Source of the DNA: Pycnopodia helianthoides
Lineage: Eukaryota > Echinodermata > Asteroidea > Forcipulatida > Asteriidae
Assembly: GCA_032158295.1 (NCBI GenBank)
Contig: CM063262.1
Coordinates: 11,479,977-11,543,976 of the forward strand
Reading direction: 5' to 3'
DNA: 64,000 nt
Of the stretch, positions 13,301-25,300 are shown in pieces (the first letter of the stretch is position 1; each line of letters opens with the position of its first letter). Below the pieces are notes generated by a model. It was not told the origin of the DNA. It did not search any database and was given only the letters and a program-made list of their open reading frames with translations. The position numbers and the translations under genes were made by a program.

Positions 13301-16300
13301 TGACCATGAGAGATTTCGTCTCTCGCCTGAACCTCCAAGCAAAGACTAAAGATGTCGAAGAACCATGACCAGGTCATAGAGCAGTTAATTGCCGAACTGC
13401 ATGTGACTCACAAAAGGTAATGGAGCGCCCTCGCTGCCCTGGACCCCTCCAGTCATGGACTAAAAGCTTTCTGAACACGATAACTAAAAGTGGACGAGAC
13501 TGAAGTACATCATGATTGAGACAGATCTCCATTGCAAGGACAAAACGCTAATGATAGAGCAAAGGGGATGGGGATGCACACAATGCTTCAGTCACACGAT
13601 GCTTCAACGAGCCAAAGTCCAACTAAATGTCGCTTTTGTGGATGCCGTCTGCTCTGAACCACAGTGGCAGGATGCGGGCCTTATGGAGGCACACCCCGAT
13701 TCAGACCAAGACACTATCTGCCAGCTTTACAATGCCTCCGTTAGCCAAGTATTCCATAGGATCCAAGACTTGGCACGGTGAGAAAATAATCCAGAAGTTT
13801 AAGGTTTGAGGTCAATATCAATTTGAAATCAGTAAGCTCGCAGGGTTAAGATACAAATTATACAACAGTTTAATATCGATGATGAAATTGAGAATATTGT
13901 AAAGTTGTCAAAACCAAAGTTGATTATTGTCCTGCTATCGTTGCAACAGGCCTGGAATTTCATCTTTGAGAGGACAAGACCATTTCTGTCTGGAGTCTAT
14001 GGGAAATTTTTGAAGGGGTGTCAAGGCCAAGACCAGGGCAACAGAAGCCATGGCCTCCGTGTAATTCCAGGCCATATTATCGTGATATTGTCCAGTTCTA
14101 TTTGTGAAGTATCCAATTTCAGGGCAACTTAAAAAAAATATATATATTTTTTTATTCACAGATTTTTACAGGCGGCATGGAGGAGACTTTGCCGCCAGTG
14201 GTTGCCCGGGAGAGGTACTTCTTAGCCGCCCGAACTGGAGACGTCAAAGGCATAAAAGAGAGCCTTGAGAACAGCGGCAAGAATCACATGGATATAGACA
14301 GTGTCGACACTAGTGGGCGCTCTGCACTTCACTTAGCCATACAAAATGGCAACCTTGGTGAGTCAGCCAAACGGTTTTAGCAGGAATGGCTTAGCTGGTT
14401 GGGCATTCTGCTTGCATTGGAAATCAGGGCCCAATTTCATGGCTATGCTTCCAATAAGCAAAGAATAGGTGCTTACAGAAGCAGGGAATCTGCGCTTACG
14501 TCAAGCGTATTTCAGCGAATTTCTGCTTGTGCGCGTTCGTAGTCTATGCATGGTCCAAGTGAGGCATTCTTTGCTTACCCGGCTGGAGCAGAAAATCGGC
14601 ACTAGCCCTGTAAGCGAAGAATGGTGATCGCAACCACAGAATTCGGGGGTAAGCAGAGCCATGAAATTGGGGCCAGTTTCAGACGAAAGTAACTTGACTC
14701 CATGCGGGATGTAAGGTTTTAAGTGAGACAACCCCGGCATGCAGTGTTCACTAAATAGTGTTGAATGTATAGCAAGCGTTTATGGGAATGTTTAGGTCAG
14801 TTGACCTGGTTGTGTCGAGCGCAAAACTCAATATAGACCCCTTGCATTGGCCGCCATCTTTGATGACAGACAATGGAAATGGCACACGCTGCGCACAACT
14901 CTCAGCCAATAATAGCTCCTCACGTGTTCATGTTTCATCAGCGATGACGGCCAATGAGAGGGGTCCATTGCAGCCCACAATTAGGCCAGTTTCTTTCAAT
15001 TTCATGGTTGTCGTGGCCGAGAAGTTAAGTTCCAGTCCCGGTCTTGACACTTGTGTCCTCGAGCAATATACTTTACCGTCATTGTTTCAATTGTCTCTCA
15101 GGACAAATTGAAAATATCACAATCTTGACAGCACAGGCGCAAATGGATTTTTCAACCCACCCTCTCCAGGACAGCAGCAATGCTTGTAGGAGAGTACAAC
15201 AACAATGCAAGATTGTTTTAAAAAATTTTTTAATTATGAGACAATCTGTGTAGCACCTTAGAATTACAAGGTGCTGTGGCGCGTCCAGCAGCCACTGCCA
15301 GACACACCAGGGCAAACCCCTTCTCTTGGTGAGAAGTGTGACTGGGTTCTTTTATTTGCATTACACAACACACGGGGCGTACAGCTTTGCGTCCCCAAGC
15401 AATAATGGTTAAGTGTCTTGCTTTTAAGGACACAAGTACCACGACCGGGACCCGAACCTACACTCTGCTGATCAGAAACATCAGCACTTGAGTGTTGTGC
15501 TCTTAACCGCTCGGCCACGACATGCCACAAACAGAAACTCCCTCAAAAACGACATCCCATGAGCGACGACGTCCCAAATCTTTGAATGAATCTTTCTGAA
15601 AAGCAACCACAGAAGGTCGTTGAAAGTGATTAAGTTCTTTTATACAGCTATAAAATCATAGGGATTTTTAAAATGTAAAATCTGTCTACTCATGTGAACT
15701 TAATTGCCGTTTTCATTCAAGCTGGTCTTTGAATCATAAAAAGTGTTTACTTTTTCTGCAGCTGTTATATACCCGCTTCTTGAACACAAAGTACAAATAA
15801 AGGACGCCCTCTTGAGAGCAGTGGAGCACGATTTTGGGGAGGCTGTGAGGATTCTATGCGATGTTGCTAACAACTCAATGGTATGCAAAAAGAAGTAGAA
15901 ACCTTTAAAAAAAACTGGAACTTTTGTACAGGCTATCAAGGTAATGAGACAACGCCAAGGGGCATGGAGGCAATGACCAAGGGGCATGGAGGCAATGACC
16001 AAGGGGCATAGAGGCAATGACCAAGGGACATGGAGGCAATGACCAAGGGGCATGGAGGCAATGACCAAGGGGCATGCGGAGAGGCAATGACCAAGGGGCA
16101 TGGAGGCAATGACCAAGGGGCATGGAGGCAATGACCAAGGGGCATGGAGGCAATGACCAAGGGGCATGGAGGCAATGACCAAGGGGCATGGAGGCAATGA
16201 CCAAGGGGCATGGAGGTAATGACCAAGGGGCATGGAGGCAATGACCAAGGGGCATGGAAGGGCAATGACCAAGGGGCATGGAGGCAATGACCAAGGGGAA

Positions 16301-19300
16301 ATAAAACTAACCTGTGAGAATTTCATTTCAAAAGGTGGTATAGTTTTTGAGATGACGCTGAAAACCTGGAGCGCGTATGTCCATGCAGGAAGAATAATCC
16401 GTAATTGGAATGCACAATCTGAGAAACATTTCATACATGAAACCTTTCTCAGATTGAAATGTTTTTGAATCCCTCTCTCTAGAACCACATTCATTGAAGG
16501 GAATCGTTTCTTAAAATGTTATACATTGTCAACAGCTGCAGTGCTTCCTATCAAGTAAGTTTTTATGGTCATTGATTTTTTGAGTAATTAGCCTCAAAGG
16601 TATACCCTCCCTTTCAATTATCTTCTTTTGTTTCAGGATTATGCAGATGGTCGTCGTGTAATAGATTGCCACTGCTCAAATGATGACTTCCATCCCTACA
16701 TCAATCCCATCATTCTAGCTGCTCAAAGAAATAACTTTCAGATGGTGAAGGTAAGACAGAAATCTTCACCGGATAGAGGCATGGGTGGCTAGTGGGTGGC
16801 TAGGTGCTAGTGGGTGGCTAGTGGGTGCTAGAGGTGGCTAGTGGGTGGCTAGTGGGTGGCAGAGGCCACTTGGAGAAGAGTTGTGCTTTAGTTCTGTCTG
16901 GTTCGATTCCCAGCTAAGACTATAAGTGATTAGAATTGTACGTTGGTTCTCCCTTGTTCGATTTTCAGCTAAGACCATGTGAGTAGAGTTGTGCATTGTT
17001 TCCTCTGGTTTGACTTCTGGCCCAGGCCATATAGTGAGGCAGGTGGTTTTCATTTTTTTTCTCCCCTCGTGGTTCGATTCCTGGCTCAGGCAATGTGTGA
17101 TTACACATCATACTTTGGTATTCCCTGGTTCGATTCCCGGCTAAGGTCATATGTTAAGTAGAGTTGTTTGTTAGTTTTCCCTGGATCGATTCCCAGCTCA
17201 GGTCAGCCATATGTGAGTAGAGTTTCATGTTTACCCCTGGTTCGATTCCTGGCTCAGGCCATACATGATGTGAGCAGAGTAGTGCGTTGGTTCTCCCCTG
17301 GATACTCATTGGTCAATCCTGTGCGCCGTGTGTACCTAGATGTGTGTTTTTCGTTGTTTCATCATCAGTTATACTTCCAACGATTCTGTCCATTCATACA
17401 GCTCCTCCTGGAAGCAGGTGCACGCATCCCGCTGGCCCGTGACGCGGCGGGCAAGACCGCCCACACGGACAGCTTCCAGCGATCGGTTGGCACCATGGAG
17501 ATATACAAAGGCCTGGCGAGCGAGGCGTACGTCGCCAGGGCGAGTAACGACCCGGTGGATCGGGCTTTTACGCTCTGTGATGAGATCAGACACCTCGGGG
17601 AAATCGAGATCGAGTTCAAGGTGTCGTACAAGGAACTAGAGGTGAATATGGAACGATTCGCTACGGAGTTTATTTCGCAGGCAAGAAGTACGGATGAGGT
17701 AGGTTCTAATTCAACTAACCTTCTCCTTAAAGGTATTGTACACTTTTGGTAACAGCTCAAAATCAGTGTCCACATTTTGTGTGACTAAACATTGCATGAA
17801 CAAACAAACCTGTGAAAGTTTGAGCTCAATTGGTCATCGAGGTCACGAGAAAATAGTGAAAAGAGATCTTATGTGTTTTCTGTTTTTTCAAATTATTGCG
17901 CGCGATAATTACTATTGTTTTACTCGTTTCTCAGAAACGATAGCATTTTAGGCAGAAACACTTTAAGGAACCCTTTCTACCATTGCTTACTTTAAATCAT
18001 GTAAGTTATGTGTGAATCTGTGAACATTGTGTTTTTCGATCTTACCAATAATGTACATGGCCTTTAAAGGAACATTACAGAATTCGAATTGGTTTTTGCT
18101 AACAAAACAGTCGCTGGCGCTAAGCACTTTATGTAATCCACCATATACATAAACTGACAAACCTGTAGAAGTTTGAGATCGATCGACCATCTGGGACACA
18201 AGAAAATAGTGAAAAACCGATTACACATTTGCATGAACTCATATAGATTCAACAAATGAATAAAACGTTCACCGAGCGATAAACTCCAATCGGAAAATTA
18301 GTTTATTCATTTCTCAGAAATATTTCAAGGGATGTTTTCTACTATCATCATCATTAGATCTTGTAAGTTTTATGTAAATCTGTGATCAAAAGTATATTTT
18401 ACAAGTTTTTTTCTTACCAGTTCTGTAATGTTCCTTTAAAGGCAGGTGATTAGGCACCATACTAAATATTGTGTACTTTACTTTGCCCAGTTGGGCATCC
18501 ATGCAACACCGGGAGAAAAATGTGGTTCTTAGGGAAAACCTGTGGGAGTATATTGCTGTGCCTCAGTTGGCACATGTAGAGCATCTGCCCGAAGTGTCAT
18601 TGGTCTTGGGTTCAAATCCCAATGAGGACCATTTGATTTTTCTCTCATCCCATGTTTGCTTATAGGCAGGGTATGCTTTTGGTATTTGTCAAGAACCAGT
18701 ATCCTCACTTGGTGTATCCCAACATGTGCATAAAATAACAGACCTGTGAAAATTTGGGCTCAATTGGTCATCAAAGTTGCAATAAAATAATGAAAGAAAA
18801 AGCACCCTTGTTGCTCAGAAATGTGTGCTTTCTCTTTCAAATTCAAATAATTTAGTGAGAAATTGCTTCTTTCTAAAAAACGGCATCACTTCAGAGGGAG
18901 TCGTTTCTCACAATATTCAAGGAATTATTTCTCTTCAAACATACTTTAACACCTTAAAAAAAGATAGTCTCCAGACTGGCCTTCGTGAATTTCACCATGC
19001 TGGCCTTCTTGGGCTGTTTTCAGCAGTACAGCACAGTGAAAATAACGTGAAACACTTCCATGACTTAGGTTCTGACTGGTTAGAAGAGAACTCTGTGAAA
19101 ACAAGGTGAAAAGGGGAAGTTACAATTTCATGGAGAAAAGTGGACTTTCACTCCATTTTCAAGACAAAAATGTTCATAGTGTTTAGGGGAAACAATGATG
19201 AATCTACTTTGTCATTGAGAAATACCTTTTGTTCCCATGCCCAGATAATGACAGTACTCTCCCACCCTGATGAAGACAACCCCATGAGTAGTGGAGCGAC

Positions 19301-22300
19301 GTCACATTCACCACTACCGAAGATATCACGTGCCCTCGATCTAGGATTGCAGAAGGTAAGAACATAATAGTAGATGCGTGTTAATGCGTTGTTGCAGAAT
19401 ACAATCACGACTTGAAATCTGGACTAATCCATTTCACGAGGGGAAGCCAAGTCAAATTGAAAAGCCAGATTTCATTAAATTGATTATCTTTCTCGACACT
19501 GCGCAACCGAATGAATTCAATATTTGTGACCCGATCGGTCGAATTGAGGTATATATTGACCCCTTAATGAAATTGAGTTGTGCATACTGTGTTAACAGGT
19601 AACACATTGGCTTTCCAGCAATACCATTATTATTTCCATACCTTATTCCAGTCCCAAGTTATCAGGAAATGAAGAAAGTCTACAAGACAAGGCCACTTCC
19701 ATTTTTTTACGACGTGTTTGTTTAGATACTCGTTTTTAATTAACTTTGAAGAGTATTAATTGTGTACAAACATGCTCAAGAAAACGTACTTTTTGTAGAT
19801 TTATTCATCTTTTCAATTAAAGGTAAGACCACGACAAGAAAGATCAAGTTTTATTTAACCTAATACCACCGAAATCGCGGAATCCTTTTTTGTAGTGTTT
19901 TTCATGATTTTCGAATGTGACCAACTTTGGTATGGCGAATTACACGCAATACGTCCTGTCTGACACATTCCTCATTTCGACATATAAGGTCACATTTGTT
20001 TTCTTACAGATAGATCCGTATTATTTGAAATTTGTTCAAACACAACATGGAAACTTGTCCACCCATCACACTCTGAAGATTTAAAAATAAACTTCTTAAA
20101 CAACATGGACGACTCCATGAAGACACCAAGCTTGTCCACCAAATTTGCCTCATTTGGACAGGTGGGCGGGGAACGATTATTTTAAAAAAGGTGCTGTGAA
20201 GCATCCCAATTGCCTAAAGTTATCCATTTAGGACTTTTATATTAAATTTGAGAGCTTCAATACACAGTTCAATAAGCAAGGTATAGCTGAGTCAATATTT
20301 ATGGTTTAGTGGCTAGTCGTGGCAAAGCGGTCAAGCGTGGTATATTATTATTAACATTTTTCTTCGTTCAACCCAAAATTAGTTCAAATTTACCCAGTCA
20401 CTTTCCCCTGTGAATAATATTAGTGAAATCAAAAGTTGCATCCCCTTAAGGTGATCCCTCTCCTGCCGCTTCCCAGGTTTTATTGTAGACTTGGGTGTGA
20501 TCTCTGGCTATATGGCAGTTACAGGTTGAATGACTTCTGACTGGCACCCTGGAACAAAGATATTTACGAAATAGGGAGACTGCCAACATTAAGGCTAGAT
20601 GGCTCAGTTGGTACCAGCACGTTACTCCGGAGGTTGCAGCTTTAAACCACGCTCTTTTCTTTGTTCAACCCAAAATTATTATTATTAAGAGTTGATTTAT
20701 TGATCATTTCTCATTATCTGTCCTTTTAATAAGTGGAAATGTAATTTTTAGTCCAAACAAATACGTTTAGGTAACATTTTTATCCTTTTCAAATTTCTTG
20801 CACAGTTCATCGCTCACCCAAACTGTCAGCAAGTCATCATTACCCAGTTCTACAAACGACTGCTCTTCGTCAGAGACAAGAGTGCCATCTACAGGACTCT
20901 GCTCTTCGCTCTTCTCTTTCTTCTTTATCCTTTTCTTGCTGTCCTCCATGTTTACTCGGACAGACAGAAGATTAAAAGCTTCGTCAAAATTCCGTAAGCG
21001 ATATCTATTTTTTCCAAAAGGTTTTTTGTTTTGTAAAGCTGGATAATGTTGAATTGCACAAAGAAAATTGACTATAAAGCGGATTTGAACCTGTTACCTC
21101 CGGATTAATGTGTGGATGCTTTGCCAACTGAGCTATCTCTCCCTTTGTTGGCGGTCTCCCAATTTTGTCAATATCTTTCAAGGCAGTTTCCCTTGTTGTT
21201 TATTACTTGATATTTAAAAAAAAGGAACATCTTTTTAAGGCGACCCCTTTTCTGCCAGTCCCCAGGTTGTATCGTAATATTGGGTGTGATCCCTGGCTAT
21301 ACAGCAGTTAAAGATTGAATGGCTTCTGACCGGCACCCCCGAACAAAGATATTGACAAATAAGGTAGTCCCCCAATATTGGGCTAGAGAATTATTCCAGG
21401 GAAAACTCACGCAGTCAGGGCTGCGTTCCACTTGCACAGACAGATCGCAAACTGTTCGCACAAACGTTTGTGATCGCTGGAACGATTGGTTGCGCACTTC
21501 GTGATGTCATAATGGCGAAGCTCTGTCATGAAGATGGCCACACCAATTGTATTTTATATTTTGTAACTTGGTTTTTGCTATATTGTAGGTATGTTTTAGT
21601 CCTCGTTTGTACATCACGACATCAACTAATTAATTTGTTATTTCAACTTCACCTGACTACGTTATCAACCACTGAAAACACATAATTATTATTTTCGTGA
21701 CAAGAAATCACCAAACAACACCTCAGAAATATGTTGGCCTATGGTTGCTAACGTTCGAAACGTTGGCTGCGCACAACTCGTTCCACTCGAAATTGTTGGC
21801 CAGCAAGTGCAAACGTGCAACGTTTGCGCAAGTGGAACGCACCTCAGGTAGGGACTGAAAACCCACTCCACGTTGTGCCCTCAATTTTAGACCGGGGTCC
21901 CAGAGGTGGAAGGCGAGGAATGATACCACTTAACCAACCCAACCGCCCCCTAACAGTTCATTTTATGTTTTCATCCTACATACAGTGTTGTCATGTTCAT
22001 CATGTACTTAGCCGCTGATTTGACCTTTGTGACCTTACTGACCTGGGAGGCAGTCAACGATAGTGGGATGGCGCATAATCTCAGCTTCACCCGACCCTAC
22101 AATGTTGCTGCCTTGGTCTGGATCCTAGGTAATGTCATTTCCTCGGCTTAGGACTATAAGGTCGTTAATGCAGTTTCTATGGGTTTCATTAAATTGGTTT
22201 TGCATATTTTAGAGCTCCTGGTAATTATTATTATTATTATTTCTCCCTTTTAGGTATGATGTGGAGAGAGATTGAGTGCATCGCAGCGAGAGGAATCACA

Positions 22301-25300
22301 ACGGTCATGACCCAGTGGGAACACATCAGGGACACCTTGATCATTATGATGTTTTTGGCTGGCGTGGCATTTGAAATCCTTGCTTACTTTGTACGTAGAA
22401 TTTCAGTGTATTTTTTTAGTAATTCCTCTGTACTCAGACCTGGAAGTGCCATCCGAAATGTTGAGATCCTTACCTTGTTTTTTGAAAATCCTAAAATCGA
22501 TTTGAGATATAATCAAAGCATTTATGTATGGAAGTGTATCTTGGACATGGTAAAAAAAAAACTGGTCCGTACATAAGAGTTACTCATTCGTACGCCAGTT
22601 TGGTAAAGTATTAAATGAGAAAAAGGTAATTTCTCACTGAAAAATTTGAATCTGAGAAAGGCTTCAGGCATGTCATTTGAAAGTACACAATTCCTTGCAA
22701 CAAGGGTGTTTTTCTTTCATTATTTTCTTGCAACATCGATGACCAATTGAGCCCAAATGTTCACAGGTTTGTTATTTTATGAATATTTTAGGATACACCA
22801 AGTGAGGATATTTGTCTTTGACATTTACCAAAAGTGTATTCTGCCTTTAAGTTGGTGACCATGCTGACAGCTTTCCCTTCTAGATCGTTTGCAGGTCACA
22901 CGTTCAATTCTTCAAGTCTCTCTTGGTAGGATTTTTTGTTGGAACCAGTTTTGTGGCTCTCCTCTGTACCCTCTCTAGTGTCTGAATATCATTCTCTGTT
23001 GTTGCTTTTTTTTAAAACTCAATACAGACAGTTCCGTTAACAACAGATGTCTTGGTGACGACTACTGAGGGGTCAGCAGTACGAGCCAGGAGGTCCGTAG
23101 AGTTACCACCATCTGTTGTCGGGCAGAATTTCACAGACGGGAAATACGCTGAAATTGGCGACTATGTCCTCGGTGAGATCGAGAAGACGGAACCAGACAT
23201 CAACCAGACGACGAAGGTGCAGATCAAGGAGGTTGTGCGAAGGGTGATGAACTACACGGCACGACGCCGGGCCGGAGGCCGCGGGGGAACGTCATACAAC
23301 ACGCCCGATAAGACCCTCACTGCCCCCGCGTTCGACAACAAAACCGAAGACTTCCTCAACCGCACGTGGGATCATCCGCAGATCATGGGGCGCGGCCTGT
23401 TCGCCCTGGCGACTGCGTTTACCGTTCTGCGCATGCTGCCGTATTGCGTGATCAGCGATCTGATTGGTCCGCTGCAGATCTCCCTCGTTAGCATGATAAT
23501 AAGGACGTTCCATTTCTTCATTGTGGTGGGAACCGTGCTGGGATCATTTGCCGTGGGGTTGACGTTGACGTACTCGCCCTATGCAGAGGAAACCAAAGTT
23601 AGCAGTTTTTCAAGGTAAGCTCCACAGTCTCCTGACGATGACTAGAGCAAGCTAGTCAAAACTTGTGACCAAAAAGAACTCACTCCGTGGCAGTGCAGTT
23701 AATTACGAGAAGTCCCCCCGATCCACTAAGCGAAAGTAGTTGTTCAGGCCGATTTCCTACCTTCCCAGGTAGTAGTTAATAAGCAGGACAGTTTTTTTTT
23801 CAGAAAGTCTGAGAAGTCTCCTGAATTCCGAAAATCTACTCCGCGGTAGTAGAACAAATAGCAAGACAAGTTTTCTAAAGAACAAAATCTACACAGCAAA
23901 GTACATCATTGGACACATGGTGTTACCGCAAACCGAATATACAAGCTCACAACCGTTGATGACAAATTTGTTCTTTACTATTTTTTTCTTCCACGTAAGG
24001 CCTTGAACCCAGCTCTACGAACTGAGTTCTAGCCCGGCTGTAGCCCTAAGTTGGCTTCTGACTTGCACCCCTGAACAACGATATTGACAAAATAGGAAAT
24101 CGCAAACATGGGGCTAGATAGCTCAGTTGGTAGAGCACCGGCACAATAATATGGGAGGTCTTGGTTCAAATCCCGCTGTAGTCAATTTTTCATTCAACCC
24201 CAAGTTATCTTTATACTGTTATTATTATTTTTTCTCTCCACAGCATTTTCCAGTCTTTAATTACCCTTTACTGGTCTGTATTTGGGCTGATGCCAATGAC
24301 GGATCTGCATCTTCCTCCTTACGCCGTCGTCAAGGAAACATCAGGCTCCCTGCTCTACGCTTCTTTCTACGTTCTGGTCATTATTGTTCTCCTCAACGCC
24401 CTGATTGCTGTTTGGAGCAACGTGTACAATGAAATTGAGGTACAACCAAAAATTTGCTTTTACTTTTGTGGAGGTGGGGGGGGGGGTTGTCAAATGAGGT
24501 ACACAAAGTAATGTGGACTCGGACACCCGTGGGTTCGGATTGACCAATAACTGTATTTGACGACCGACCAACGACGGAGGCAGGAGAATGGCATCACCAA
24601 ACAACAATTAACAATAAACAAATTAAAGAGAAGAGAGAAAATCATTAGTACCAGAAATATGGAAGAGCTCTATCATAAATTAAGATGAAATGAAGCACTG
24701 ATATTTCCCGACACATCGTCCAATTGCCTGGATTTATGTCGGCTAAATAGTAAGGTAACAAAAGTAATGATGCCGCCTCTACACTTTGATCAGATATAAT
24801 GAAATCATGGTCGATGAGTTACTTCTGACTACTGGGATGGGATTCGCATCCATGACTTTTGGCATTCTAGAGCAGGGCCCATTTTCATGGCTCTGCTTAC
24901 CGCTGAATTCTGCGCTTGCGCTCACCATTCTCTGCTCACTGTGCAAGTGCCAAGTTTCTGCACTAGCTGTGTAAGCGACGAACACAACTAAAAAAATTCC
25001 CTGCTCACCTGTGAAATATGCTTGACACAAGCAAGGAATTCCCTGCATCTGTAAGCACCAATTCTTTGCTTAGTGTAAGCAGAGCCATGTGAATTCAGCC
25101 CAGATGTGTTCATCATGTGCAAGGGGTCTGTAAGAACTAGTTTTTGTAAAGTGCTTTATGTATGGGTGTCTCAAAGCGCTTATTATGGTTTGTTTTGAAG
25201 GTTTTTGAATTATGAAATCCATTTATTTAGTACTTTATAAGGATTATCAAGGTGGTGTTGCGCATTCAGCAGCCACTGCCAGAAATAACGAGGGGAACTC

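Larger units (their letters stand above)
10326..14171 (+). other. Intron 1 of the TRPC-like gene
   Basis: It contains a degenerate retrotransposon gag segment (13270-13760), a CTAG-rich simple stretch (about 12560-12690), a palindromic MITE (13947-14073) and AT-rich sequence. Open frames at 11554-11850 and 13512-13781 are not supported as exons. Confidence 0.5.

Noticed and set aside
15700..16494. A 264-residue minus-strand open frame rich in HAPWSLPPCPLVIA
   Set aside because: It arises from the 21-bp minisatellite in TRPC intron 3 and partly lies antisense to exon 3.
17365..17775. 136-residue minus-strand open frame
   Set aside because: Shadow of TRPC exon 5, whose high GC content opens the antisense frame.
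24115..24190. tRNA gene candidate (A- and B-boxes present)
   Set aside because: Flanking body sequence and other copies (20440, 21056, 44363, 57745) show it is a tRNA-derived SINE; acceptor pairing is lost.
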